The notes under the pieces were generated by a model. It had not been told where the DNA came from, searched no databases, and worked only from the letters and a program-made list of their open reading frames with translations. A program made the position numbers and the translations under genes. Positions 56,151 to 64,000 of a DNA stretch of 64,000 nt are shown here, in pieces. Each line of letters starts with the position of its first letter. Positions within the stretch are counted from its first letter, which is position 1. Source of the stretch: Marinomonas arctica (lineage in GTDB: Bacteria > Pseudomonadota > Gammaproteobacteria > Pseudomonadales > Marinomonadaceae); assembly GCF_003259225.1 (NCBI RefSeq), contig NZ_QHJF01000028.1, positions 40,120 to 104,119 on the forward strand. Direction: 5' to 3'.

Positions 56151-56198
56151 TCTAGGTTACATTGCACCTAGGTTAAATTATGCCTAGATTAAATTACA
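56151..56198. repeat. Three tandem 16-bp repeats upstream of the nucleoside importer
   Basis: Units TCTAGGTTACATTGCA, CCTAGGTTAAATTATG and CCTAGATTAAATTACA lie head to tail, 18 bp before the start of the binding-protein gene. Shared core CTAGRTTAMATT. Iteron-like arrangement at this place suggests a regulator binding site or a leader-RNA feature. Confidence 0.75.
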
Positions 56199-56216
56199 CA
56201 CATAAGAGGAATTGGA

Positions 56217-57209
56217 ATGAAAGCTGTCTTTCTTGCATCAGTGACGGCGCTAGCCATCTCATCAAGCATGGCTCACGCGGCAACAGAACCTGCGGTGGTT
56301 TATGATCAAGCGGGTAAATACGATAAATCTTTTAACGAAGGCGTTTATAACGGCGTTAAAAAATATACCGCCGATACCGGTATTCAAGTGCGAGAATTTG
56401 AACCGAAAAACGAAGCTCAAGTAGAGCAAGGTTTGCGCCGTCTTGCTAAGCGTGGTTATTCTCCAATCGTAACGGTTGGTTTTAACATGACGTCTGCGGT
56501 CGAGAAAGTAGCGAAAGATTTTCCAGAAATTAATTTCACCATCATCGATGGTGTGATTGATCTGCCAAACGTTCAGTCTGTTGTTTTTAAAGAGCATGAA
56601 GGGTCGTTCTTGGTAGGAGCGCTTGCTTCTATGGCGTCTAAAACCAATACGGTAGGCTTTGTTGGTGGTATGGACATTCCTCTTATTCGTAAGTTTGGTT
56701 GTGGTTATGAGCAAGGCGTGAAATACGCTTCCCCTAGCGCAACGGTTTTACAGAATATGACAGGCTCAACTGGCGCAGCGTTCAACGACCCAACGAAAGG
56801 TTCTGAACTTGCTAAGAGCCAGTTCTCTCAAGGCGCGGATGTCGTCTTCGCCGCAGCCGGTGGTACGGGTATCGGTGTTTACCAAGCTGCGAAAGACGAA
56901 GGCAAATTAGCGATTGGTGTTGACTCAAACCAAAACCATGTACAGCCTGGTACCATGCTGACTTCCATGGTAAAACGCGTGGATGAAGCCGCGTACAAGA
57001 CTTATCAAGATTCGGCCGCAGGTACTTGGAAGCCAGGTATGGTGGTATTAGGCTTGGCTGACGGTGGTGTTGACTGGGCTCAAGATGAAAATAATGCCAG
57101 CTTGATTACCGCTGACATGAAAACCAAGATGAATGATATTCGCGCTAAGATTATCAGTGGTGACATTAAGGTTCACGATTACATGTCTGATAATACTTGT
57201 AACTACTAA
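56217..57209 (+). CDS. BMP/PnrA-family nucleoside-binding protein
   Basis: 330 residues. Signal peptide about 1-21 ends AHAA with no lipobox cysteine, so it is a soluble periplasmic form rather than a lipoprotein. Family blocks: VYDQAGKYDKSFNEGVYNG, VGFVGGMDIPLIRKF, ADVVFAAAGGTGIGVYQAA and AIGVDSNQNHVQPGTMLTSM. It binds purine or pyrimidine nucleosides for the ABC importer that follows. AGAGGAATTGGA precedes ATG; a strong hairpin after the gene separates it from the ATPase gene. Confidence 0.92.
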   Translation: MKAVFLASVTALAISSSMAHAATEPAVVYDQAGKYDKSFNEGVYNGVKKYTADTGIQVREFEPKNEAQVEQGLRRLAKRGYSPIVTVGFNMTSAVEKVAKDFPEINFTIIDGVIDLPNVQSVVFKEHEGSFLVGALASMASKTNTVGFVGGMDIPLIRKFGCGYEQGVKYASPSATVLQNMTGSTGAAFNDPTKGSELAKSQFSQGADVVFAAAGGTGIGVYQAAKDEGKLAIGVDSNQNHVQPGTMLTSMVKRVDEAAYKTYQDSAAGTWKPGMVVLGLADGGVDWAQDENNASLITADMKTKMNDIRAKIISGDIKVHDYMSDNTCNY

Positions 57210-57217
57210 GTTGCATG

Positions 57218-57259
57218 AAAAAACAGTTGTCAGCTTTAGAGCGGGCAACTGTTTTTTTT
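57218..57259 (+). terminator. Hairpin after the nucleoside-binding protein gene
   Basis: AAAAAACAGTTG (57218-57229) pairs with CAACTGTTTTTT (57246-57257) around 16 nt. Probably partial, keeping the binding protein in excess over the rest of the operon. Confidence 0.8.
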
Positions 57260-57302
57260 ACCTTAGCTTTTTTACTCATAAGCAGATGAATTCCTTTTAG
57301 AT

Positions 57303-58859
57303 ATGACGAATAAAACCATGCCACACGCAATTGAATTGCGAGACATTAGTAAACGTTTTGGAGCCGTTCAGGCTAATAAAGACATTTGCTTACAAGTTCC
57401 AGCAGGCACGATTCACGGCATTATTGGTGAAAACGGTGCTGGTAAATCCACTTTGATGAGTATCATTTATGGCTTTTATGAAGCCGATACGGGTCATATT
57501 GAGGTAGATGGTAAGCGTGTTGATATTCGCAGTTCCCAAGATGCCATCAATGCTGGCATAGGTATGGTGCATCAGCATTTTATGTTGGTCGAGAACTTTA
57601 GTGTTCTTGAGAATGTAATGCTAGGCGCTGAAGGTGGCGCGCTATTAAAAGGCGGTGTAGCGGCAGCAAGAGTTGAGCTGCAACGTCTCGCGAAAGAATA
57701 CAGCTTGGACATTGATGTTGATGCCATTGTTGAGGAGCTGCCTGTTGGTCTACAGCAGCGAGTCGAAATTTTGAAAGCCCTTTACCGTGGCGCACGCATT
57801 CTGATTTTAGACGAGCCAACGGGCGTATTAACACCACAAGAAGCGGATCACTTGTTCCGTATTTTGAAAGCCCTAAAAGATCAGGGCGTAACGGTTTTAC
57901 TCATCACTCACAAACTCCGTGAGATAATGGCTTCCACTGATAACGTATCCGTGATGCGCCAAGGTGAAATGGTGGCTCACCGTGAAACGCTCCATACCAG
58001 CAAGGAAGAACTTGCTGAGCTTATGGTGGGTAAAAAAGTACGTTTAACGGTTAATAAAGACGAAGCAAAACCCAGTGATGTGCTGTTGTCTGCTCACCAT
58101 TTATCGCAGTTGGACAGTCAGGGGGTGAAGCGTTTAAAAGAGGTTAGTTTAGAACTGCGTGCCGGTGAGATTCTGGGAATTGCTGGCGTGTCGGGAAATG
58201 GACAGAGTGAACTGTTAAATGTCCTGTCTGGTATTACGCCAATGGACGAAGGGGAAATTCATTTTGCCGGTCAAGTGATCAGTGCAAAAGCCCCCAAAAA
58301 TGCCGCACAAATGCGTGATTTGAAAATGGCCCATGTACCAGAAGATCGCCATAAAATGGGCTTGGTAACAGGCTTTGAAGCGTATGAAGCGGCTATCTTG
58401 GGATATCACAACTCGCCTGTGTACAACGGCAAGGTATTGATGAATCGCAAAGCCATGTTAGATGAATGCAATGAGCGTATGGCCGCTTGGGACGTGCGTC
58501 CGCCTAACCCGCATTTGAAAACGGCGAATTTTTCTGGGGGTAACCAGCAAAAAATCGTTATCGCGCGAGAAGTTGAGCAAAATCCTGATGTGTTGTTGAT
58601 TGGTCAGCCGACACGCGGTGTTGACATCGGGGCGATAGAAAATATTCACGAACAAATTGTTAAATTACGTGATGCCGGCAAAGCCATTTTGCTGGTATCT
58701 GTTGAATTGGATGAAATTATGGCACTAAGTGATCGCATCATTGTGATGTTTGATGGTGCGGTTGTTGGCGAGCTTGATGCAAAAGACGCTGATGAACGAA
58801 CTCTCGGCTTAATGATGGCCAATGCCCACAACAAAGAACAAGAAGGGGTGTCCGTATGA
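57303..58859 (+). CDS. Nucleoside ABC importer ATPase, two ABC domains
   Basis: 518 residues in two nucleotide-binding halves. First half: Walker A GENGAGKST (about 41-49), VHQHFMLVENF Q-loop, ILDEPTGVLTP Walker B. Second half: degenerate Walker A GVSGNGQSE with Q in place of K, FSGGNQQK signature, and GQPTRGVDIGAIE. This pattern is normal for the NupA/YufO group partnered with BMP proteins. Overlaps the first permease gene by 4 bp. Confidence 0.93.
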   Translation: MTNKTMPHAIELRDISKRFGAVQANKDICLQVPAGTIHGIIGENGAGKSTLMSIIYGFYEADTGHIEVDGKRVDIRSSQDAINAGIGMVHQHFMLVENFSVLENVMLGAEGGALLKGGVAAARVELQRLAKEYSLDIDVDAIVEELPVGLQQRVEILKALYRGARILILDEPTGVLTPQEADHLFRILKALKDQGVTVLLITHKLREIMASTDNVSVMRQGEMVAHRETLHTSKEELAELMVGKKVRLTVNKDEAKPSDVLLSAHHLSQLDSQGVKRLKEVSLELRAGEILGIAGVSGNGQSELLNVLSGITPMDEGEIHFAGQVISAKAPKNAAQMRDLKMAHVPEDRHKMGLVTGFEAYEAAILGYHNSPVYNGKVLMNRKAMLDECNERMAAWDVRPPNPHLKTANFSGGNQQKIVIAREVEQNPDVLLIGQPTRGVDIGAIENIHEQIVKLRDAGKAILLVSVELDEIMALSDRIIVMFDGAVVGELDAKDADERTLGLMMANAHNKEQEGVSV

Positions 58860-59953
58860 GTCAGGCAAAAGTTCCGGCTTGGGTAAATATAGCCCTTATT
58901 CCTATCTTAAATATCTTGTTGGCGTTTCTGGTTTCAGGTTTGGTGATTCTCGCCATTGGTGAGAACCCTATCGAAGCTGCAGGCTACCTCATTTATGGTG
59001 CGTTGGGTTATAACGAAGGGATCGGCTATACCTTGTACTACGCAACGAATCTTATCTTTACCGGCTTGGCTGTATCGGTGGCTTTTAAAGGCGGGTTGTT
59101 CAATATTGGTGGGGAAGGTCAAGCCTATATTGGTGGTTTAGGGGTGGGTCTTATCTGTTTATCACTGGACCACACCATGCCCTTTTATGTGATTGCGCCT
59201 TTGGCTGTTATTGGTGCGGCTGTGTTTGGCGCTGCGTGGGGTTATATTCCAGCCTACTTACAAGCGCGTCGCGGTAGTCACATTGTTATTACCACGATCA
59301 TGTTTAACTTTATTGCGTCTTCGCTAATGGTGTATCTCATCGTCAATTGGTTGAAAGAAGATGGTCGTATGGCACCTAATAGCCGAACGTTCGAAGAAAA
59401 TGCTTGGTTGCCTTATTTGCACGAACTCTTTTCGCCGTTGGGCATTGATATTGGTGACTCGCCATTGAACCTTGCTTTTATTTGGGCGCTTTTGTGCTGT
59501 GTGTTTGTATGGGGATTGATTTGGCATACGCGTTGGGGCTATCAACTGCGTACATTAGGAACGAATCCAACCGCAGCTCGTTATGCGGGCATTGATACGG
59601 CAAAAGTTACCATTTGGGCGATGTTGATTTCGGGCGGTTTGGCTGGCTTCGTGGGTCTTAACGAAATCATGGGGGTAAATCATAATCTATTGCTTAACTT
59701 TACGGCGGGTTATGGTTTTGCTGGTATCGCAGTGGCCTTGATGGGGCGCAATCATCCAATTGGTATTATTTTGGCTGCGATTCTATTTGGTGCCCTGTAC
59801 CAAGGTGGCGCTGAGCTTGCTTTTGAAATCCCAACGATCACACCTGAAATTGTTGTGGTGATTCAAGGTTTGGTGATTTTGTTCTCTGGTGCGCTTGAAC
59901 ATATGTTTAAAGATCGTATTGAAGGCTTTTTTATTCGCAGAGCGGTCGCGTAG
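58856..59953 (+). CDS. Nucleoside ABC importer permease 1
   Basis: 365-residue BPD_transp_2 (branched-chain/ribose type) permease with about ten helices; GLFNIGGEGQAYIGGLG and IDTAKVTIWAMLISGGLAGFVG (in part) are typical of YufP/NupB. Four-base overlap with the ATPase gene implies coupled translation. Confidence 0.92.
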   Translation: MSQAKVPAWVNIALIPILNILLAFLVSGLVILAIGENPIEAAGYLIYGALGYNEGIGYTLYYATNLIFTGLAVSVAFKGGLFNIGGEGQAYIGGLGVGLICLSLDHTMPFYVIAPLAVIGAAVFGAAWGYIPAYLQARRGSHIVITTIMFNFIASSLMVYLIVNWLKEDGRMAPNSRTFEENAWLPYLHELFSPLGIDIGDSPLNLAFIWALLCCVFVWGLIWHTRWGYQLRTLGTNPTAARYAGIDTAKVTIWAMLISGGLAGFVGLNEIMGVNHNLLLNFTAGYGFAGIAVALMGRNHPIGIILAAILFGALYQGGAELAFEIPTITPEIVVVIQGLVILFSGALEHMFKDRIEGFFIRRAVA

Positions 59954-59962
59954 GGGAAGATT

Positions 59963-60931
59963 ATGTTTGAAACATTAATACTCATGTTAGACGCGACGAT
60001 GCGTGTCTCTACACCGCTGATTTTGGCAGCGTTGGCGGGACTGTACTCAGAGCGTGCGGGCATTGTAGACATTGGCTTGGAAGGTAAAATTCTTGGCAGT
60101 GCGTTTGCTGCCGCTGCAGGCGCTGCGGTGTTTGGTTCAGCTTGGATTGGCCTGTGCTTTGGTATATTAGCATCGGTTTCTTTGGCAATGATTCATGGCT
60201 TTGCTTGTATCACACACCGTGGTGATCACATTGTGTCGGGTGTGGCGATTAATACCATCGTAGCGGGTTTGACGGTGACCTTGTCTATGCACTGGTTTGG
60301 GATGGGAGGGCAAACCCCTGCGTTATCTGGAGACGCACGTTTCTTAGACATCACTTTTCCTTTTGCCGACGCTTTACAAGATGTACCGGTGATTGGTGCG
60401 ATTTATTCGAATTTGCTCAGCGGTCATAACATCTTGGTTTACTTAGCGTTTGCTATGGTACCTGTTACTTATTGGGTGATTTATAAGACGCGTTTCGGTT
60501 TGCGTTTGCGTGCCGTAGGGGAGAATCCTCATGCGGTGGATACGGCGGGGATTTCGGTATCTTTTATTCGTTATCGTGCTTTGATTATTTGTGGCATTTT
60601 GTGTGGCCTTGCCGGTGCGTATTTGTCGACGGCCCACAACGCGGGTTTCTTAAAGGACATGAGTGCAGGTAAAGGTTATATGGCTTTAGCCGCGTTGATC
60701 TTCGGTAAATGGCGTCCAGTCCCAGTATTGCTTGCGTGTTTATTGTTTGGTTTCTTAGACGCGGTTGCTGTGCGTATGCAAGGTGTGGAGATTCCGGGTA
60801 TTGGTCAAGTGCCAGTCCAAGCCATTGAAGTCTTGCCTTATGTGTTAACTGTCTTGTTGCTTGCTGGTTTTATTGGTAAAGCCATAGGGCCCAAGGCAAT
60901 TGGTCGACCCTATGTGAAAGAGCGGGCTTGA
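59963..60931 (+). CDS. Nucleoside ABC importer permease 2
   Basis: 322-residue YufQ/NupC-type permease. Landmark sequences: ATMRVSTPLILAALAGLYSE, RAGIVDIGLEGKIL, RAVGENPHAVDTAGI and FLKDMSAGKGYMALAALIFG. Forms the pore with permease 1. AGGGGAAG precedes ATG. Followed after 1 bp by cytidine deaminase. Confidence 0.93.
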   Translation: MFETLILMLDATMRVSTPLILAALAGLYSERAGIVDIGLEGKILGSAFAAAAGAAVFGSAWIGLCFGILASVSLAMIHGFACITHRGDHIVSGVAINTIVAGLTVTLSMHWFGMGGQTPALSGDARFLDITFPFADALQDVPVIGAIYSNLLSGHNILVYLAFAMVPVTYWVIYKTRFGLRLRAVGENPHAVDTAGISVSFIRYRALIICGILCGLAGAYLSTAHNAGFLKDMSAGKGYMALAALIFGKWRPVPVLLACLLFGFLDAVAVRMQGVEIPGIGQVPVQAIEVLPYVLTVLLLAGFIGKAIGPKAIGRPYVKERA

Positions 60932-60932
60932 T

Positions 60933-61349
60933 ATGTCTACTGCAAAATACAATGAAACCTTGTTAGAGCTGGCAAAAAATGCCATGAGTAAGGCGTACGT
61001 GCCTTACTCATGCTTTTCTGTTGGTGCGGCGATTTTAACTAAGACAGGTAAGTTTTATTCTGGTTGTAATGTTGAGAATGCGGCTTACCCAGAGGGCACT
61101 TGCGCTGAAGCTGGCGCGATTGCGGCCATGGTGCTTGATGGTGAAACGCAGATTCAAGATATTTACGTCATTGGCAAAGGCGATGGTTTGGTGACGCCCT
61201 GTGGTGGTTGTCGCCAGAAAATTCGTGAGTTCTCTTCTGTGGATACTAAAATCCATATTTGTGGTGCAGAAGGCGTGAGAAAATCCCTCACTATGAATGA
61301 ATTATTGCCTTTTTCATTTGGCCCAGAAAATCTGGAACAGGCCAGTTAG
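60933..61349 (+). CDS. cdd: Cytidine deaminase
   Basis: 138-residue homotetrameric form. Zinc ligands and proton shuttle: C57-A-E59 in GTCAEAGAI and C90/C93 in TPCGGCRQ; substrate site FSVGAAILTKTGK and GCNVENAAYPEG. It deaminates cytidine and deoxycytidine to uridine forms. Being last in the importer operon, it indicates that the importer brings in pyrimidine nucleosides. Confidence 0.96.
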   Translation: MSTAKYNETLLELAKNAMSKAYVPYSCFSVGAAILTKTGKFYSGCNVENAAYPEGTCAEAGAIAAMVLDGETQIQDIYVIGKGDGLVTPCGGCRQKIREFSSVDTKIHICGAEGVRKSLTMNELLPFSFGPENLEQAS

Positions 61350-61366
61350 TGTTCAATCGTTATTTT

Positions 61367-61393
61367 AAAAACCACCTTCGGGTGGTTTTTTTG
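61367..61393. terminator. Terminator after cdd
   Basis: AAAACCACC-TTCG-GGTGGTTTT with a further T run; UUCG tetraloop. The flanking A/T tracts suit both cdd and the convergent AbrB-family gene. Confidence 0.9.
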
Positions 61394-61395
61394 TT

Positions 61396-62475
61396 TTAGG
61401 CAGTTTTATGGCTTGAAAGCCAGCGGGCGAGCATAGGACCAGCAATGAGTACCAATAAAAAACGCGCTACTTGCATGGCCATAACGAAAGAAACGTCGGC
61501 GCTGGTGGATGCGGCGATGATGGCAACGGAATCCGCACCACCTGGACTGGTGGCGAGGAAAGCCGTGAGAGGATCGATATCTGCAAAAGTAATCAACAGC
61601 ATGGCTAAGCAAGCATTGATCGCAATGAGCGCAATGATGGCGCCTAATACATGTGGAAACACATGCCATGCGTGTTGCAAGGCTTGTCGAGTAAAGCGAA
61701 AGCCGATTGACCAGCCTAACACCGCAAAACTGATGGCTAAGCACCAATTAGGTAACACAATGGGCAGAATGCCAGTAAATTTAATGATTAAGCCAACCGT
61801 TAACGCAATCAACATGGGACCACTGGGTAAGCGTAATATCACACCAGCCACGCAGGCTGCTAGAATAATAGCTAAGGTGATGCCAAAGGCCGACCATGAT
61901 GACACGCCTAGCCAATCTACGGGTTCGATAGCCAAATTATCCACATGAAACACGCTGGCGACGACGGTGGCAGCAATGGCGCAACAGGCCACGCGCAAAT
62001 ACTGCATAAAGGCGACCAGTCGCATATCTGCGCCATAGGATTCCGACATAATGGTCATTGCCGATGCCGCACCGGGAGACGAGCCCCAAATGGCTGTGGT
62101 ACCAGGCAACAAACCAGTTCTACTCAATAGCCAGCCTAAAAAGCTAGACGCGACAATCGTCGAAACTGTACCGATGAGAAACAGTGGCCATTCTTGAGCA
62201 ATTTTTGCGAAGACAGTTAATGGTAAGCTGTTTGCAATCATCATCCCTAAAACGCCTTGTGCCATTAAAAACATGGGCTTCGGTAGCTTCATGCCTGCAC
62301 CGCTGGTGGCTAAAATAATGGCGGTAATCATGGGGCCAAGCAGTAATGCAGCCGGTAGCCGAAAGAGTTCGAATATCACCACCAACACAAACGAGGCAAC
62401 GAGCAATACCGTGAGTCGCCACGGTGTCGTCCAGCGAGAAGGGGTGGTGATAAGCGATAAAAAAGATGAAGCCAT
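61396..62475 (-). CDS. AbrB-family putative membrane transporter (pfam05145)
   Basis: 359 residues in two similar halves of about five helices each (repeat motifs GPMITAIILATSGAGMKLP and GPMLIALTVGLIIKFTG; SSPGAASAMTIMSESYGAD and TSPGGADSVAIIAASTSAD). The family was misnamed ammonia monooxygenase; members are probable transporters or regulators of aminobenzoyl/organic compounds. Inner membrane, substrate unknown. Confidence 0.9.
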   Translation of the reverse strand: MASSFLSLITTPSRWTTPWRLTVLLVASFVLVVIFELFRLPAALLLGPMITAIILATSGAGMKLPKPMFLMAQGVLGMMIANSLPLTVFAKIAQEWPLFLIGTVSTIVASSFLGWLLSRTGLLPGTTAIWGSSPGAASAMTIMSESYGADMRLVAFMQYLRVACCAIAATVVASVFHVDNLAIEPVDWLGVSSWSAFGITLAIILAACVAGVILRLPSGPMLIALTVGLIIKFTGILPIVLPNWCLAISFAVLGWSIGFRFTRQALQHAWHVFPHVLGAIIALIAINACLAMLLITFADIDPLTAFLATSPGGADSVAIIAASTSADVSFVMAMQVARFLLVLIAGPMLARWLSSHKTA

Positions 62476-62727
62476 GTGTATAAATCAAAAAAATCGTGGT
62501 TTTAATGGCGCAAAGCATACCTTAAATGAGCGGGTATTATTGGTGTCTCTGGTTATGTTAACCATACTCTCAGTTTATGTTGGTACGTTTAGCCGAGGAA
62601 AAGAAACATAGCGCAAATATCTGACAAGACGCTGACCAAGGTTTTATTCAGTTTGAGTTTGTTGGGGAGAGCTATCTGTTATCATGGTGTGTAAACATCA
62701 AAGTGGCTTAAAGGAAACGATAAAACG

Positions 62728-63111
62728 ATGCGAATAATCAGTACCTTATGTTGGGTAATCTTGTCTCTTGTGTTGACCGCGTGTGCAAGTGGCCCAATCA
62801 GTCGTTCCGATTCAGCCGGATTCGAAGAAAGCGGTAAAGCCAGTTATTACGCCATGAAGTACCAAGGACGTAAAACCGCAAGCGGAGAGCCATTTGATCA
62901 AAAAGCCATGACGGCCGCCCATAAGCGTTTGCCGTTTGGCTCTAAAGTTAAAGTCACTAATGTTGATAATGGCAAAAGCGTCGTCGTGCGAGTCAATGAC
63001 CGTGGGCCCTTTGTTCGTGGCCGGATTATTGATCTGAGCAAATCGGCTTTTCAGCGTATTGGTAATACAAACCTAGGCGTGATTGAGGTGGAGATAGAAG
63101 TACTGCGTTAA
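62728..63111 (+). CDS. RlpA-like lipoprotein with double-psi beta-barrel
   Basis: 127 residues. Signal peptide with lipobox LTAC (Cys about 19), then the DPBB domain (about 35-125): [38 protein letters not shown] and [20 protein letters not shown]. It lacks the SPOR domain of full RlpA, so it is a short relative. RlpA enzymes cleave naked peptidoglycan glycans; the conserved D and H for that are present. Outer membrane anchoring is expected (no Asp at +2). Confidence 0.9.
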   Translation: MRIISTLCWVILSLVLTACASGPISRSDSAGFEESGKASYYAMKYQGRKTASGEPFDQKAMTAAHKRLPFGSKVKVTNVDNGKSVVVRVNDRGPFVRGRIIDLSKSAFQRIGNTNLGVIEVEIEVLR

Positions 63112-63171
63112 ATTGTCTTTTTGGTACATTTCGTGTTGAATGTTAGATATCTTTTTAGAGTTTAGAAAATC

Positions 63172-63951
63172 ATGGCTACTCTTTATATCATTGGTAATGG
63201 ATTTGATCTATATCATCGTTTGCCGACTTCTTTTTCAGGTTTTAAAGTTTTTACCAAAGATAGATTTTCTGCATTCTCTGACGCTTTTGAAAATTATTTT
63301 GAAATCGATATCAAGAATTATGATGACCGTTGGTGCAAACTGGAAGAATCTTTGTCTGAGTTTAGTGTTGATGAATTAATCGAGCATAAGAGAGATTATG
63401 GTGATGACGATCCGCATGAAGATCAATTTAATAATGAAGTCGAAATAGAGATAGATAATCTGACCCAAGGCTTAGTTCAAGAGCTTGCTGCTTATCTATC
63501 AATTGCTGAAAAAGTAGATGTTGAAAAGCAGAGTCTTTTAAGTATTGATTCTAATAGTCGTTTTCTTAACTTTAATTATACAAATACTTTAGAACGTATC
63601 TACGATGTTTCTCCCTCTAATATTTGTTATATACATGGTGCTCTCAATAATAATCCAACCTCAATCATTATAGGTCATGGATGTGAATTTTCTGATTACG
63701 AGCCTGAGAAAATAGATACTTCTAATTATACAAAGGACCAGCTTTTTGCATTTTGTGATGCCTCTTCAGAAAATTATGAACGTGCAGTTGAAGATGCTTA
63801 TAAATACTATAATAGAAGTTTAAAAAACACTCAGGATTGTATCTCATTGCATCAGGATTTTTTTGACTCATTACGTGATGTAGATAGAGTTATTATTTTT
63901 GGCCACTCACTAAGTGATATTGATTTCCCGTACCGGCGTCTTTCAAGGTAG
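63172..63951 (+). CDS. AbiH-family abortive-infection protein, 3' end lost
   Basis: 259 codons. Opens with the AbiH nucleotide-binding-like motif LYIIGNGFDLYHRLPTSF; later FLNFNYTNTLERIYDVS and YIHGALNN, and VIIFGHSLSDIDFPY, all family landmarks. The family usually continues after this last motif with DFPYF.. and a further 40-100 residues. Here, after DFPY, the frame gives RRLSR and stops, and the following DNA looks unrelated. AT-rich compared with neighbours, as expected for acquired phage-defence genes. Probably truncated by insertion near 63932 and inactive. Confidence 0.75.
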   Translation: MATLYIIGNGFDLYHRLPTSFSGFKVFTKDRFSAFSDAFENYFEIDIKNYDDRWCKLEESLSEFSVDELIEHKRDYGDDDPHEDQFNNEVEIEIDNLTQGLVQELAAYLSIAEKVDVEKQSLLSIDSNSRFLNFNYTNTLERIYDVSPSNICYIHGALNNNPTSIIIGHGCEFSDYEPEKIDTSNYTKDQLFAFCDASSENYERAVEDAYKYYNRSLKNTQDCISLHQDFFDSLRDVDRVIIFGHSLSDIDFPYRRLSR

Positions 63952-63967
63952 TTGTCGCCTAAAATAA

Positions 63968-64000
63968 TTAAGCAGCGTCTTTGTGTTGCTCTGGATTTAA
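63968..64000 (-). CDS. C-terminal end of a gene entering from the right edge
   Basis: Reading the minus strand from the edge gives LNPEQHKDAA and TAA at 63970-63968. Only ten residues are visible. The position, directly after the point where AbiH homology stops, suggests the tail of a transposase, but this cannot be confirmed. Confidence 0.3.
   Translation of the reverse strand, partial: LNPEQHKDAA

Overview
The window looks like chromosomal DNA of a marine gammaproteobacterium close to Marinomonas (Oceanospirillales). This is inferred from gene content and order: pyrR-pyrB-inactive pyrC', crc divergent from pyrE, slmA-argB-dut-coaBC facing radC, rpmB-rpmG-mutM, moderate GC, and many TRAP/ABC uptake genes. 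No database search was possible. The backbone is ordinary housekeeping, interspersed with catabolic cassettes and small decayed islets.

1-14.5 kb is a hexarate (galactarate/glucarate) catabolic region. garD (cut by the left edge), kdgD, gudD, an FCD-type GntR regulator, 2,5-dioxovalerate dehydrogenase and an AEC carrier lie on the + strand and would convert galactarate and glucarate to 2-oxoglutarate. A hydroxyacid dehydrogenase pseudogene follows. On the - strand lie a TRAP transporter (dctP, fused dctQM), a 40-residue membrane peptide and a second glucarate-dehydratase-like gene. A second GntR gene and a second AEC carrier flank the last codons of a lost dehydrogenase copy, so the GntR-dehydrogenase-AEC block appears to have been duplicated and then eroded.

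14.5-28.3 kb is core: a 2-oxoglutarate/Fe oxygenase, yqgE-ruvX-pyrR, pyrB-pyrC' behind a possible attenuator, a degenerate GGDEF protein, yggS-proC-yggT, coaD, a YfhL-type ferredoxin, a CvrA-type antiporter, a K+ channel, trmL and two identical tRNA-Phe genes. 28.3-31.2 kb, just after the tRNAs, is an accessory islet with a short inverted-repeat element, an antitoxin fragment, small ORFs, an HTH protein and a fatty acid hydroxylase.

31.3-38 kb is a glycerophosphodiester/glycerol-3-phosphate uptake operon (ugpBAECQ, a DeoR/GlpR-type repressor and a HAD phosphatase) preceded by a perfect 12-bp inverted repeat. 38-45.4 kb holds DUF808, IclR, an orphan CofD-like protein and a REC-CheC / PAS-GGDEF / DUF4394 / cupredoxin run. 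45.5-56 kb returns to core genes (mutarotase, crc, pyrE, slmA, argB, dut, coaBC, radC, rpmBG, mutM) with a hipBA-type toxin-antitoxin pair inserted between radC and rpmB. 56-61.4 kb is a BMP-type nucleoside ABC importer with cytidine deaminase, headed by three tandem 16-bp repeats. The window closes with an AbrB-family membrane protein, an RlpA-like lipoprotein and an AbiH-type defence gene that loses its 3' end next to what may be a mobile element.
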